A stretch of 64,000 bases of DNA, from assembly GCF_003863365.1 (NCBI RefSeq), contig NZ_RQXT01000008.1, positions 115,380-179,379 on the forward strand, read 5' to 3'. The translations under genes were made by a program, and so were the position numbers. The DNA comes from Mesorhizobium tamadayense. Lineage in GTDB: Bacteria; Pseudomonadota; Alphaproteobacteria; Rhizobiales; Rhizobiaceae. Below the pieces are notes generated by a model. It had not been told where the DNA came from. It saw only the letters and a list, made by a program, of their open reading frames with translations, and ran no database searches. Below are positions 8,749 to 17,585 of this stretch, piece after piece (positions within the stretch are counted from its first letter, which is position 1; every line of letters begins with the position of its first letter).

Positions 8749-9429
8749 ATGAGCGCCGAGAACTCCATCACTGTCGATGTGGTGTCCGACGTCGTCTGCC
8801 CCTGGTGCTTCATCGGCCAGAAGCGGCTGGACAAGGCGATTGCCGCTGCCGGCGATGTCGAGGTGCATGTGCGCTGGCGGCCCTTCCAGCTCGATCCGAC
8901 CATTCCGCAAGGCGGCATGGATCGCCGCGAATACATGCTGGGCAAATTCGGCAGCGAGGAACGTATCCGCCAGATCCATGCGCGCATAGAACCGCTCGGC
9001 GAAGCGGAAGGCATCGATTTCGCCTTCGGCGCCATCAAAGTCGCGCCCAACACGCTGGACGCGCACCGTGTCATACGCTGGGCGGGTGCCGCCGACGAGG
9101 ACGTGCAGAATCGGCTGGTGCGCCGCCTCTTCCAGCTGAATTTCGAGGAAGGCGCCAATCTCGGGGACCATGCCGTGCTGGCCAAGGCCGCCCGCGAGGC
9201 CGGCATGGACGCCTCCGTGGTGGAAACGCTTTTGCCGACCGACGCCGATGTCGATGCCGTGCGCAACGAGATCGCCACCGCCTCGCGCATGGGCATCACC
9301 GGCGTGCCCTGCTTCCTGCTCGAAGGCAAATATGCCGTGATGGGCGCGCAGGATGCCGACACGCTTGCCGACGCCATCCGCCAGGTAGCCCAGGCCAAGG
9401 CGCGCGGCGAGCTGGAAACGGTGGGCTGA
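8749..9429 (+). CDS. DsbA-family (FrnE-like) oxidoreductase
   Basis: A 226-residue thioredoxin-fold protein of the FrnE/2-hydroxychromene-2-carboxylate isomerase group. The redox motif CPWC sits near residue 16 (VVCPWCFIGQKRLDKAI), and the cis-Pro loop is GVPCFLLEGKYAVMGAQ. There is no signal peptide, so it is cytoplasmic, unlike true DsbA. It probably handles thiol exchange or polyketide-type substrates; the family is poorly characterised. It lies 41 bases after the YejA-like gene, with AAGGAG before the ATG, and may share its transcript. Confidence 0.88.
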   Translation: MSAENSITVDVVSDVVCPWCFIGQKRLDKAIAAAGDVEVHVRWRPFQLDPTIPQGGMDRREYMLGKFGSEERIRQIHARIEPLGEAEGIDFAFGAIKVAPNTLDAHRVIRWAGAADEDVQNRLVRRLFQLNFEEGANLGDHAVLAKAAREAGMDASVVETLLPTDADVDAVRNEIATASRMGITGVPCFLLEGKYAVMGAQDADTLADAIRQVAQAKARGELETVG

Positions 9430-9497
9430 GCAATTCCAGGAAAAGTGTGAGACGTTAGGCTCGGCGACTTCCGCCGTAGCCTTCCGTCCGGAATTGC
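9430..9497. repeat. Short interspersed palindromic element, copy 1
   Basis: The ends GCAATTCCAGG and CCGGAATTGC are near-perfect inverted repeats; the interior includes AAAAGTGTGA and CTTCCGTCCGG. A shorter relative is at 49190-49233, and one arm recurs at 39660-39675. It sits directly after the stop of the FrnE-like gene, as REP-like elements typically do. Confidence 0.8.
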
Positions 9498-9515
9498 GTC
9501 AAAAAAAGAGAGAGT

Positions 9516-9950
9516 CTACTTAACCGTCACCTTGGCCCTGCTGACGAAGAAGCCGTGGCCGCTGCTGCTCGTGCAGGTCAATCCCTTCCTCGACGACAGG
9601 CACGTGAACGGCCCCTTGCTCCAGCTGTTGCCGTAGCCGAGCTTGGTCACGTCGCTGCAGCAGCCTTGCTCGCCGGGGTTCTTGACAAGCGTCGCCGGTC
9701 GCTTCGGCCCCAAGATCACCGTCACGTAGCTCGGCTCGACACGGGAACAGACCAGCTCCGGCCCGCCGTCCTGCGGCTGGTATGTGCCGGTGCCGCCCTT
9801 CGGCGTGTAGATGCAGCCGATTTTGCCGGACGGCGTGTTGAATTCGACCTGGCCTTCGGCGCTCGCCGGGATCGTCTGATTGCCGGCATATGCCTGCGGC
9901 AGCCAGGCGAAGGCCGCGAGCATCGCGGCCGAAAAGATCCGTGCAGACAT
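9516..9950 (-). CDS. Secreted hypothetical protein, cysteine-rich
   Basis: A 144-residue protein with a clear signal peptide (cleavage near AYA-GNQ). The mature part opens with VEFNTPSGKIGCIYTP and has several cysteines (IGC, LVC, GCC, FTC, LTC), suggesting a disulfide-stabilised periplasmic or secreted domain. The SGKIGC opening resembles small secreted domains of unknown function (DUF6636-like), but I cannot confirm the family. It is convergent with the FrnE-like gene and separated from it by the palindromic repeat. No function is assigned. Confidence 0.7.
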   Translation of the reverse strand: MSARIFSAAMLAAFAWLPQAYAGNQTIPASAEGQVEFNTPSGKIGCIYTPKGGTGTYQPQDGGPELVCSRVEPSYVTVILGPKRPATLVKNPGEQGCCSDVTKLGYGNSWSKGPFTCLSSRKGLTCTSSSGHGFFVSRAKVTVK

Positions 9951-10175
9951 CCTGATCCCCTCGATGCGGACTGATCGCCCACGCAGATTCCATCCTGACG
10001 GACGAAATTGTCAAATGCCGTCGACTATGCAGGCAAGCGCCCCGGCTTCAGCCCTCGATACCGACCGCCGGCCCGAGATGTTTCGTCCAAGCTGCATAGC
10101 GGTGGTCGAGAATGCGACGCTGCAAGCAAGACCATTTCTGGACCTCTCGCGGCTCCGCGAAGGATGATTTAGAGC

Positions 10176-10207
10176 GAGCCGCAGGTGATCACCGGCGGCT
10201 CTTTTTT
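10176..10207 (+). terminator. Rho-independent terminator
   Basis: GAGCCGC and GCGGCTC form the stem, with an inner palindrome GGTGATCACC, followed by TTTTTT. It ends a plus-strand transcript for which no clear gene is visible upstream. Confidence 0.75.
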
Positions 10208-10458
10208 GTGCGTTTCGGCCACCTCCCGCCCGCGAATCGAGCTGATTGCCGCTCCATTTTCTTCACAAAACCGTGTTTTCTGCTTCCCTAAGGGAAAGCC
10301 GATCCAGGGTGAAATTCATATCGCCAAGCAGCTGGAATAAAACACGAATCCGTTTCCGGAAGATATTAGCCGGCCATGTACTTCTGTTGCTTTCATGCCA
10401 CTGCAGGTAACCCTGTTCACATTCGGGGGCAGAAAAATAATGGAAAATGATCAATTGG

Positions 10459-10475
10459 TGTTACCATGTGTAACA
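10459..10475. promoter_or_regulatory. Candidate operator TGTTAC-N5-GTAACA
   Basis: A perfect six-base inverted repeat with a five-base spacer, 26 bases before the probable start of the ABC transporter gene. The form and place fit a repressor or activator site. The cognate regulator is unknown. Confidence 0.45.
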
Positions 10476-10500
10476 AAACAAGAAAGGTTTGGGCGGGATC

Positions 10501-12477
10501 GTGATTCGGGTCGGTAGACCGCGACGTACAGTACCGGAGCAAACAACCAACGAGGCAAAGACCTCGTTCCTGACGCCGGTATCGTCGATGCGCACTTTCT
10601 GGGGGCTAATGCGAGCCTACTGGTTCTCCGACCGGTGGAAGGAAGCCTGGACCCTCACCCTCGTCATTGCGCTGCTGACAGCGCTCTCCAGCAAGGCCGG
10701 CGTGTGGTTTGCCATGGCGTTGGGCGAGCTCGGCAATTCGATCGCCTTCCTCCACGATGCCGCCAACACCCATCCGTTGCAGACAATTCTGACCAATGCC
10801 GGCATACTGGTGCTGCTGGTTGTGCTGAAAGATGCCGGTTTCACCGGCGTACGCAATCTCGTTTCAACGACCTTGCACCGTAAATGGCGAGGCTGGCTGG
10901 ACAGCCAGTTCAACCAAGCCCTGCTCGACGGCAATCACACGCATTTCCATGCCCAGCATGGTTCGGCGGCTGGCGGAATCGTCGCTCCCGACAACATCGA
11001 CCAGCGCATCCAGGAATCGATCAAGGACATGACCGGCGGCGCGATCGGCCTTGCCATGGGCGTGCTGGGGGTCGCGACCTCGCTCTACTTCGTCGGTGAG
11101 AATCTCATCGGAGCCTCGGTGGAGGTCAAAGGGCTGGAGTTCCTCGGCAGCTACGGCACTGCGGTGCTGGCTTTCCTTGCCGTCGCCACATACGTGCCGC
11201 TGAACACCTGGATCGCGGTCAAGTTGGGGCGGCTGCTCGAGCGGCTCAACGTCCGCATGCAGCAGGCAGAGGGCAGCTACCGCGCCGAACTGACTACATT
11301 CCTGCGCCGCAGCTTCCACGTCGCCGCCTCGCATGGCGAAGGGGTGCAAAAGTCGATGCACGACAGGCTTTATGTCGATATCGACAAAACGTGGGGTCGG
11401 CTCAATGTCGTCAACACCAGCTACACCTCGTTCGAGCTGATTTACAATTTCATCGGCGCCCGTATTGTTGCCTACGGACCGGGTCTCGTGTCGTTCTTCC
11501 ATAACCGCCTGGACTACAAAGGCTACATCACCGGCTCCGAAATGGTCGCCCAGTTGATCAGCCAATGCTCGTGGTTCATCCATGTGATGCCGGCGATCGC
11601 CACGCTTCGGGCCAACAGCCAGCGCGTGACCGAGCTCGCCAATGCCATCGAGAACGTCCAGCAGCCGCAGGAGTTCTATCGCCAAACCGGCCGCTCCGAC
11701 TTCATCTATGGCAGCCAAAACCCTGTCTTCGGCCTTACCATCCAGAAGCTTGAGCTGGCGCATCAGGGCGAGGATGCTACGCCCTTCCTCAGCGCCGCCA
11801 ACCTGCGCTTCCGCCGTGGCGAGTGGACCTTCCTCAAGGGCGAGTCCGGTTCCGGCAAGACCTCGCTGATCAAAGCGATCAACGGCCTGTGGCCCTATGG
11901 CCGCGGCACCATCGTGTTCCCCGAAGGGGTGACGAGCTTCTACGCCGCCCAGGAGGTCAAGCTGCAGCAGGTTTCGCTGAAGCAGCTCGTCTGCCTGCCG
12001 GGCTCGGAAAACGATCACAGCGACATGCAGGTGGCGGCGGCCCTGCACAAGGCCGGCCTCGGCGACTTCATCGGGCACCTGCCCGACGAAAGCCGCGGGG
12101 GCAAGATCTGGGATCAGGTCCTGTCAGGCGGCCAGAAGCAGAAGCTGGTGGTCGCCCGTATCATCCTGCAGCAGCCCGGGCTGCTGTTCCTCGACGAGGC
12201 GACCGGCGCGCTCGACCCCGAAGGCAAGATCGCCTTCCACGAGGCGATCAAGGCCAATTGCGCGGACGTCACGGTGATCAGCGTGATGCACGAGGCCGTG
12301 CCGCCGCGGTCGCTCTCCGGAGAGGAATTCTACCACAGCGTCGTCGCGATCAACGACGGTGTCGCGACCAAGAAGCCGCTGGCCCCCACTCTGCCGCGCG
12401 AACTCACGACCATCCTCGCGCAGCCCAGGCCCGCCGAGGACAAATGGCTGCGCTTCCGGCGGCTGAAGCAGAAATAG
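10501..12477 (+). CDS. Fused permease/ATP-binding ABC transporter, SbmA/BacA-like (ExsE/BclA/YddA type)
   Basis: A single-chain half transporter. The N-terminal ~390 residues form an ABC_membrane_2 domain with about six helices and the GAKIVAYGPGL-like region of the SbmA/BacA group. A nucleotide-binding domain follows, with Walker A GESGSGKTS, signature LSGGQKQK and Walker B LLFLDEATGALD. Relatives include ExsE of Sinorhizobium and BclA of Bradyrhizobium, which imports antimicrobial NCR peptides during nodule symbiosis. Peptide or vitamin import is therefore plausible but unproven. Start is uncertain: TTG 10489 or GTG 10501; an ATG at 10588 begins just before the first helix. Confidence 0.85.
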   Translation: MIRVGRPRRTVPEQTTNEAKTSFLTPVSSMRTFWGLMRAYWFSDRWKEAWTLTLVIALLTALSSKAGVWFAMALGELGNSIAFLHDAANTHPLQTILTNAGILVLLVVLKDAGFTGVRNLVSTTLHRKWRGWLDSQFNQALLDGNHTHFHAQHGSAAGGIVAPDNIDQRIQESIKDMTGGAIGLAMGVLGVATSLYFVGENLIGASVEVKGLEFLGSYGTAVLAFLAVATYVPLNTWIAVKLGRLLERLNVRMQQAEGSYRAELTTFLRRSFHVAASHGEGVQKSMHDRLYVDIDKTWGRLNVVNTSYTSFELIYNFIGARIVAYGPGLVSFFHNRLDYKGYITGSEMVAQLISQCSWFIHVMPAIATLRANSQRVTELANAIENVQQPQEFYRQTGRSDFIYGSQNPVFGLTIQKLELAHQGEDATPFLSAANLRFRRGEWTFLKGESGSGKTSLIKAINGLWPYGRGTIVFPEGVTSFYAAQEVKLQQVSLKQLVCLPGSENDHSDMQVAAALHKAGLGDFIGHLPDESRGGKIWDQVLSGGQKQKLVVARIILQQPGLLFLDEATGALDPEGKIAFHEAIKANCADVTVISVMHEAVPPRSLSGEEFYHSVVAINDGVATKKPLAPTLPRELTTILAQPRPAEDKWLRFRRLKQK

Positions 12478-12754
12478 CAGTTAGGCCAAGCCCTTGAGGA
12501 TGCCGCGGCTCCAAGCCGACTGTCTTTGATCACGGTCTCGCGATCCCGCCCTCCTGCGCCCTTTCCGGCGTCCTTTGCGATTGACTCGGCAAAAACCGCT
12601 CCTATGTTGCGCCCGCTCGCTGATTTCTAACTCGAACCCCGCGGGCAGAAAGGCCAACACGCCATGCCTGGCGACAGTCACAGTCGAACGCAACCGCCGT
12701 CCGCCTTGACGTGACCTGACGGCTCACGTCCTGCCGGACGGCAAGGAGTGAGCC

Positions 12755-13210
12755 ATGAACGAATTCGCACCCGTATTGGATGACGACGCCGTCGCCGTCG
12801 CCCGTGTTCTTGCCAACGATCACGTCGCCGACGTCGTCGAAGCCCTCAACCACGAACCCCGCCAGACGGCGATCGAGCTGCTCTGCGCGGTGCCGTTCGA
12901 GCGTCTGGTCGAGATCTTCGACCAGCCGGAGCTCGAAGCCGCCCCGGAGCTCGCCGAAGCCTTGCCGCGCCCCAAGGCGAGCAAGCTGTTGACCGCCATG
13001 TCTGTCGACCGCGCGGCCGACATCCTGCGTGAGCTGGATGAGCCTGCCCGCTCGGAACTGCTTGGCGCGCTTGCCCCACCGCCGCGCGCGACTCTGCTTT
13101 CCATTCTCGGCTATCCCGAAGGCAGCGTCGCCGGCTTGCCGGCGGCGGTCTCCACCTGCTTTAGACGCGTTCGCCGTTCTTCACGCGGTAAGTCGGCTTG
13201 TACATGGTGA
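12755..13210 (+). pseudogene. mgtE: Truncated magnesium transporter MgtE (N-terminal domain only)
   Basis: The first ~125 codons encode a normal MgtE_N domain: HVADVVEALNHEPRQ, then DRAADILRELDEPARSELLGAL and LLSILGYPEGSVAG. At that point, where the CBS domains and the five-helix channel should follow, similarity stops. The frame then runs into antisense sequence of the gor 3' end. About three quarters of the protein (CBS pair and pore) is missing. The start, with AAGGAG upstream, looks intact, so a short product could still be made. A deletion joining the mgtE N-domain to the gor tail near 13130-13160 is the simplest explanation. Confidence 0.85.
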
Positions 13211-14549
13211 CGAGTTCCTCTGCCGCCGTCGGGTGAACGGCCATCGTGCGGTCGAAATCGTCCTTGGTCAGCCCCGCCTTCAGCGGAATGCCGAGAAGCT
13301 GCGCCATCTCGCCGGCGTCGGGGCCGAGAATGTGCGCTCCGAGCACCTTTCTCGTGGTGCCGTCGACCACCAGCTTCATCAGCATCTTCTCGTCGCGGCC
13401 CGACAGCGTATGCCGCATCGGGCGGAAGGAAGCGCGATAGATCTCGATGTCCGCGAAGCGCTTGACCGCCTCATCCTCGGACAGTCCGACGGTGCCGATT
13501 TCCGGCTGCGAGAACACGGCCGTCGGAATGGTGTCATGGTCCGGAGACGTCGGGTTGCCCTTGAAGACGGTCTCGATGAAGCACATCGCTTCGTGGATCG
13601 CCACTGGCGTCAGTTGCACGCGGTGGGTGACGTCGCCGATCGCCCAGATGTTGTCGATGCTGGTACGGGAATATTGGTCGACGACGATCGCACCGGTCTT
13701 GCCTAGTTCCACGCCGACGCCTTCGAGCCCCATATTCTCCGTGTTGGGGATGCGGCCGATCGCCAGCATGACCTGATCGACCGTCAGCGTCTGGCCGCCG
13801 GAAAGCAGCACGTCCAGCCTGCCGGCCGGGTTCTTGCGCACCCATTCGGAAATGCTGTGGCAGAGGATCCTGATCCCCTTCTTCTCCATCGTCTCGTGCA
13901 GCGAGCGGCGAAGATCCATATCGAAGCGGCTGAGGATCTCCTGGCCGCGATAGACCAGCGTGGTATCGACGCCGAGCCCATGAAAGATGTTGGCGAATTC
14001 GACGGCAATGTAGCCGCCGCCTTCGATCATGATCGCCTTCGGCAGTTCCTTGAGGTCGAAGGCCTCGTTGGAGAAGATGCAATGTTCGTGGCCGGAAAGC
14101 GCCGGATGCGGCGCCGGACGGCCGCCGGTAGCGATCAGGATCTGGTCGGCGCTGACTGTGCGGTCTTCGGCGACCAGGTATACCGAATGCGGGTCGACCA
14201 GCACGGCGCGCGAGTGAAAGGCCTGGCCCCCCGCACCTTCGACGTTCTTCTTGTAGATCGCCTCCAGCCTGGCGATCTCCTTGTCCTTGTTGGCGACCAG
14301 CGTCGGCCAGTCGAAGCTTGCCTCGGGCACCGTCCAGCCATAGCCGGCCGCGTCGGCGAAATGCTCGGGGAACTGCGAGGCATAGACATAGAGCTTCTTC
14401 GGCACGCAGCCGCGGATGACGCAGGTGCCCCCATAGCGAATTTCCTCGGCGATGGCGACGCGCTTGCCGAGCGAGGCAGCCACACGAGCCGCCCTCACCC
14501 CGCCGGAGCCGCCGCCGATGACAAAAAGATCATAGTCGTAACCGGCCAT
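13161..14549 (-). CDS. gor: Glutathione-disulfide reductase
   Basis: A 462-residue FAD/NADPH disulfide reductase that keeps cytosolic glutathione reduced. The FAD site FVIGGGSGGVRAARVAA is followed by the redox pair in GGTCVIRGCVPKK, the form found in bacterial and plant glutathione reductases. The NADPH Rossmann motif is EGGGYIAVEFANIF, and the C-terminal HPTAAEELVTM carries the catalytic His-Glu of the dimer interface. ATG 14549 (MAGYDYDLFVIGG) is the natural start; the open frame upstream to 14648 is not coding. Its 3' end is overlapped on the other strand by the mgtE remnant. Confidence 0.95.
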   Translation of the reverse strand: MAGYDYDLFVIGGGSGGVRAARVAASLGKRVAIAEEIRYGGTCVIRGCVPKKLYVYASQFPEHFADAAGYGWTVPEASFDWPTLVANKDKEIARLEAIYKKNVEGAGGQAFHSRAVLVDPHSVYLVAEDRTVSADQILIATGGRPAPHPALSGHEHCIFSNEAFDLKELPKAIMIEGGGYIAVEFANIFHGLGVDTTLVYRGQEILSRFDMDLRRSLHETMEKKGIRILCHSISEWVRKNPAGRLDVLLSGGQTLTVDQVMLAIGRIPNTENMGLEGVGVELGKTGAIVVDQYSRTSIDNIWAIGDVTHRVQLTPVAIHEAMCFIETVFKGNPTSPDHDTIPTAVFSQPEIGTVGLSEDEAVKRFADIEIYRASFRPMRHTLSGRDEKMLMKLVVDGTTRKVLGAHILGPDAGEMAQLLGIPLKAGLTKDDFDRTMAVHPTAAEELVTMYKPTYRVKNGERV

Positions 14550-14609
14550 CGGATGGGCTCCTGCACAATGGAAGTGTGTGCCAGAGGTAGGCTGCCGGGC
14601 GCTAAAAGA

Positions 14610-14632
14610 AAAGCCCGGGAAACCCGGGCTTT
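14610..14632 (-). terminator. Rho-independent terminator after the rpiA-DUF2059 operon
   Basis: Stem AAAGCCCGGG / CCCGGGCTTT with an AAA loop, followed on the minus strand by TTCTTTTAG. It lies between the end of the DUF2059 gene and the start of gor, so gor has its own promoter downstream. Confidence 0.88.
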
Positions 14633-14666
14633 CCTGGTCCAGCGGCATTGAGCCTGTGGAAGTGGA

Positions 14667-15266
14667 TCAGTTCTGCGAATTGTCAGCCGGGGCCGATCCG
14701 TCAGCCGGAGCAGAGCCATCGGCGGGAGCGGTTGCATCCTGCGCAGGCTTGGCCGGAGCGGCGGCCTTGGCGGCGGCGGCGAGCGTCTCGCCGACCTGCT
14801 GGGCGAGATCGCGGGCGACGCCGTTCTGCCAGATGTCGGCTGCCTTCACGAGATCGCGCGTGACCGCCGGGCCGCTGTCGAGCAGCTTCTTGCCGGCATC
14901 CGAGCTGTAGAAGGTAGCGATATCGTTGAGGTCCTTTTCGGAGAACACCTTGGCATAGGCAAGGGCCGCCTCCTTTTCCAGATCGGCGCGGCGTGCCGCC
15001 AGCGCCATGGCCTTCTCGGTGACGGTCTTGCCGATCAGCTCCTGCATGTCGGGGTTTTTCTGGATCAGCTGGTTCTGAAGCGCGGCCGCCGCCTGCGGCA
15101 GGATATTGTCGAACGGGTCGGTAGCATGAATAGCCGCAACCGCGGCCCGCGCGGCCTTGAGATGCGATTCGCTGATATCCTGCGAAAACGCCGGCGAGGA
15201 CAGCGCAAGGACGGCTGAGGCCGCCAGAATCGTAGAAAGGCGGCGAACCCGTTTATGCAACATCAT
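14667..15266 (-). CDS. DUF2059 domain secreted protein
   Basis: A 199-residue exported protein. A signal peptide ([19 protein letters not shown]) is followed by an all-helical DUF2059 domain ([22 protein letters not shown] is diagnostic). The C-terminus is a low-complexity Ala/Pro/Asp tail with a repeated APADGS unit. ATG 15266 (MMLHKR) lies inside the end of rpiA, overlapping it by 14 bases, so translation is probably coupled. The family is common in alphaproteobacteria and its periplasmic function is unknown. Confidence 0.85.
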   Translation of the reverse strand: MMLHKRVRRLSTILAASAVLALSSPAFSQDISESHLKAARAAVAAIHATDPFDNILPQAAAALQNQLIQKNPDMQELIGKTVTEKAMALAARRADLEKEAALAYAKVFSEKDLNDIATFYSSDAGKKLLDSGPAVTRDLVKAADIWQNGVARDLAQQVGETLAAAAKAAAPAKPAQDATAPADGSAPADGSAPADNSQN

Positions 15267-15984
15267 GATGGATAGAACTCCCTGGTTTTCGGGCGGCATG
15301 GACGGTTTGGATGCCGTCGCCGCCGGCGATGATGGCCGCTGACGCCAGCCCGATGAATAGACCGTGCTCGACAACGCCTGGAATGGCGAAGAGAGCATTC
15401 GAAAGCGCTCTTGTATCCGGAATGCGGCCAAAAGATGCATCGAGGATAAAGTGGCCGCCGTCTGTAACAAAAGGCTGGCTTCCCGTCATCCTCAATGTCA
15501 CCGGGCCGACAAGGCCGAGGCTAGCCGCCGCTGCGCCGACCGCGATCTCGGTGGCGCGCAGGCCGAACTTGTTGACTTCGATCGGCAGCGGGAAACGGCC
15601 GAGGGTCTCGACCATCTTGGACTGGTCGGCAATCACGATCATGCGCTCAGACGCCGCCGCGACGATCTTTTCGCGCAAGAGCGCCCCGCCGCCGCCCTTG
15701 ATCAGCGTCAGCGCCGGGTCGATCTCATCGGCGCCGTCGATGGTGAGGTCGAGCTCGGGCGTTTCCTCCAGCGTCGACAATGGCACGCCAAGCTCGCGGC
15801 AGAGTGCCGCGGTGCGTTCGGATGTGGGCACGCCGATGACGGCGAGCCCGGTCGCGACCTTTTCGGCCAGCAGCCGGACGAACTCGTCGGCGGTCGTGCC
15901 GGTGCCGATGCCGAGCCGCATGCCGCTGCTGACATGGGAGAGCGCTGCGCGCGCGGCCTCGACCTTCAACTGCCTTGCATCCAT
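15253..15984 (-). CDS. rpiA: Ribose-5-phosphate isomerase A
   Basis: Interconverts ribose 5-phosphate and ribulose 5-phosphate in the non-oxidative pentose phosphate pathway. The signatures are the phosphate loop [24 protein letters not shown] (catalytic Asp and Asp), and [16 protein letters not shown] with the active-site Glu and Lys. ATG 15984 ([12 protein letters not shown]) gives 243 residues, the usual size. The upstream part of the frame is not conserved-looking. The gene is divergent from gph and overlaps the downstream DUF2059 start. Confidence 0.94.
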   Translation of the reverse strand: MDARQLKVEAARAALSHVSSGMRLGIGTGTTADEFVRLLAEKVATGLAVIGVPTSERTAALCRELGVPLSTLEETPELDLTIDGADEIDPALTLIKGGGGALLREKIVAAASERMIVIADQSKMVETLGRFPLPIEVNKFGLRATEIAVGAAAASLGLVGPVTLRMTGSQPFVTDGGHFILDASFGRIPDTRALSNALFAIPGVVEHGLFIGLASAAIIAGGDGIQTVHAARKPGSSIHHDVA

Positions 15985-16137
15985 GCCGCCGTTGTCCCGA
16001 TTTCGCTGGTTTCGCGCGCCTCCTAGCATTTTTGCCTGTCCCGTCAAAGGCTCTGCCTGTGGACCGATAGAGCCTGCTTGCTTGACCGCCGCGCAGCCTG
16101 TATCGGCTGCGGCACTTCAACCGCTGCAGGACTGGCC

Positions 16138-16818
16138 ATGACCCGACCGATCATCGTGTTCGACCTCGACGGGACGCTCATCGACACCGCGCCGGACCTG
16201 CTCGACAGCCTCAACCACAGCCTGGCGGCAAGCGACCTCGTTGCCGTCGATGAGGCCGGCTTCAGGCGCTTCGTCGGCCATGGCGGCCGCGTCATGATCG
16301 AACGCGCGCATGCCGCGCAGAACAAATCGCTGGTGGCGGAGGAGCACGACCGGCTGTTGAAACTCTTCCTCGACCATTACACGATCAACATTCCAGGCAA
16401 GTCGAGTCCCTATCCCGGTGTCGTCGCCGCGCTCGACCGCTTCCAGGCTGCCGGCTGCCTGATGGCGGTCTGCACCAACAAATACGAGGCGAATTCGGTG
16501 GCGCTGATTACGGCGCTCGGCATGGCTGACTATTTTGACGCGATCTGCGGCCAGGATACCTTCGCGTTCCGTAAGCCCGACCCGCGTCACCTGACCGAAA
16601 CCATCAAGCTGGCCGGCGGCGACCCCCACAACGCCCTGATGGTCGGCGATTCGCAGACCGACATCGACACCGCCAAGGCGGCCGGCATTCCGGTGGTGGC
16701 GGTCGATTTCGGCTACACCGACCGCCATGTGCGCGAGTTCGAGCCGACGCTGGTCGTCTCGCATTTCGACACGCTGACGCCGGAACTGGCCGAAAGGCTG
16801 ATCGCCGCCGCGCGCTGA
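16138..16818 (+). CDS. gph: Phosphoglycolate phosphatase
   Basis: A HAD-superfamily subfamily IA phosphatase that removes phosphate from 2-phosphoglycolate, a by-product of DNA repair and Rubisco oxygenation. Motif I is VFDLDGTLIDTAPD, with both catalytic aspartates. Motif II is the VCTNKYEAN stretch, the motif III lysine is in FAFRKPDP, and motif IV is MVGDSQTDIDTAKAAG. Length (226 residues) is typical. ATG 16138 starts right at the HAD core, so it is preferred over 16078. It is divergent from rpiA; both handle pentose/glycolate carbon. Confidence 0.92.
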   Translation: MTRPIIVFDLDGTLIDTAPDLLDSLNHSLAASDLVAVDEAGFRRFVGHGGRVMIERAHAAQNKSLVAEEHDRLLKLFLDHYTINIPGKSSPYPGVVAALDRFQAAGCLMAVCTNKYEANSVALITALGMADYFDAICGQDTFAFRKPDPRHLTETIKLAGGDPHNALMVGDSQTDIDTAKAAGIPVVAVDFGYTDRHVREFEPTLVVSHFDTLTPELAERLIAAAR

Positions 16819-16884
16819 GTTCCGGCTTTTCCAGCCTGCCGAGGCCCGGCGAATTCGATCATGGCAGATCGTCGGCACATTGCC

Positions 16885-16913
16885 TTGACTTCGCGCACCC
16901 GCCTCCCTTATAT
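16885..16913 (+). promoter_or_regulatory. Sigma70-type promoter of tRNA-Val
   Basis: TTGACT, a 17-base spacer and TTATAT, close to the alphaproteobacterial housekeeping consensus, about 30 bases upstream of the mature tRNA start. Confidence 0.7.
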
Positions 16914-16944
16914 CGCGGCTCGCTTCGGCCTTCGGCCAACGAGC

Positions 16945-17019
16945 GGGCGATTAGCTCAGCGGGAGAGCACACCCTTCACACGGGTGGGGTCGCAGGTTCA
17001 ATCCCTGCATCGCCCACCA
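16945..17019 (+). tRNA. tRNA-Val (anticodon CAC)
   Basis: A full cloverleaf of 75 bases. The acceptor GGGCGAT pairs with ATCGCCC, the anticodon stem CACCC/GGGTG encloses the loop TTCACAC with anticodon CAC, and the T arm contains GGTTCAATCC. The terminal CCA is encoded. It reads GTG valine codons. A decayed phage-type integrase lies just downstream, as expected for a tRNA used as an attachment site. Confidence 0.96.
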
Positions 17020-17196
17020 TTTTCTCAAGCACTTAGCCATACCGAAAATCCTCCGCGTACCGAAACCGTGCAGCAAAGCCTTACTTCGGCCGAGACTGAC
17101 AGACTTGGTTGCGCCGATCGGGACCTGAAGCCACGGACGTCAGCCCCGGAAGTAGCGGGCAGATGCAGTCGGCCGAAACCGCCGATTTCGCCATGG

Positions 17197-17492
17197 TCAG
17201 ACCTCCGCTGCCTGCCCCTGGAAATCACGGGATGATGCCCATAGGTGTCCTCAAGCATCTTGACGGACATGCCTAGCGCGCCGGCTGCCTCCTACAGATC
17301 GATGCCCTGCTGCATCATCCATGTTGCGCGGCTGTGACGGAGGATATGCGGCGTCACTGACCTCTTGAGGCCGGCGAACTTTCGAGCCGCATACCAAGGC
17401 TTGCGAATCTTTTGGATCGGTCGGCCGTCACGGGCGACAACGCCGCGTCTCCAAGCCCAAGTCGAGGGAGATTGCCATCCGATAAGGCCGAT
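17197..17492 (-). pseudogene. Decayed tyrosine recombinase (phage-type integrase), C-terminal remnant
   Basis: On the minus strand the reading frame gives RDGRPIQKIRK, then VTPHILRHSRATWMMQQGIDL, a TAG stop at 17294-17292, then EAAGALGMSVKMLEDTYGHH. HILRH is the catalytic HxxR box and EDTYGHH holds the nucleophilic tyrosine at 17243-17241. The TAG replaces the Trp usual at this place. After GHHP the frame shifts: DFQGQAAEV continues in another frame and ends at a TGA at 17199. The N-terminal part is absent. So at least two inactivating lesions and a truncation are visible. It sits 180 bases from tRNA-Val. Confidence 0.88.
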
Positions 17493-17545
17493 CTAATAAT
17501 GATTTGTGTTGAAGGCGTTTCGCTGATTAGCTGCCTTGCATAACA

Positions 17546-17574
17546 CCGGGACAAGATTGGCAAATGTTGTCCGG
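17546..17574. promoter_or_regulatory. Inverted repeat before the sugar ABC operon
   Basis: CCGGGACAA and TTGTCCGG form an imperfect dyad with a 12-base spacer ending at the ribosome binding site (GGGGAGGA). It could be a repressor operator or a hairpin that masks the site. No local regulator gene is present. Confidence 0.35.
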
Positions 17575-17585
17575 GGAGGACCGCG

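Larger units (their letters stand above)
9951..10500. other. Long intergenic region with a possible small transcript
   Basis: No convincing annotated gene. The first part (to ~10210) is GC-rich and holds a 49-codon open frame, 10018-10167 on +, without a ribosome binding site, followed at once by a strong terminator. A small RNA or leader transcript is possible. From ~10210 the DNA is clearly less GC-rich than its surroundings. A 63-codon minus-strand frame (10263-10454) is there, but it looks like chance. The last part is the promoter region of the ABC transporter. Confidence 0.5.

Noticed and set aside
10263..10454. 63-codon minus-strand open frame in AT-richer DNA
   Set aside because: No ribosome binding site, no recognisable family, and it lies in the promoter region of the ABC transporter.
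12478..12754. Long leader of the mgtE remnant as a possible magnesium riboswitch
   Set aside because: No M-box core could be recognised and such switches are not expected in rhizobia; the gene is broken anyway.
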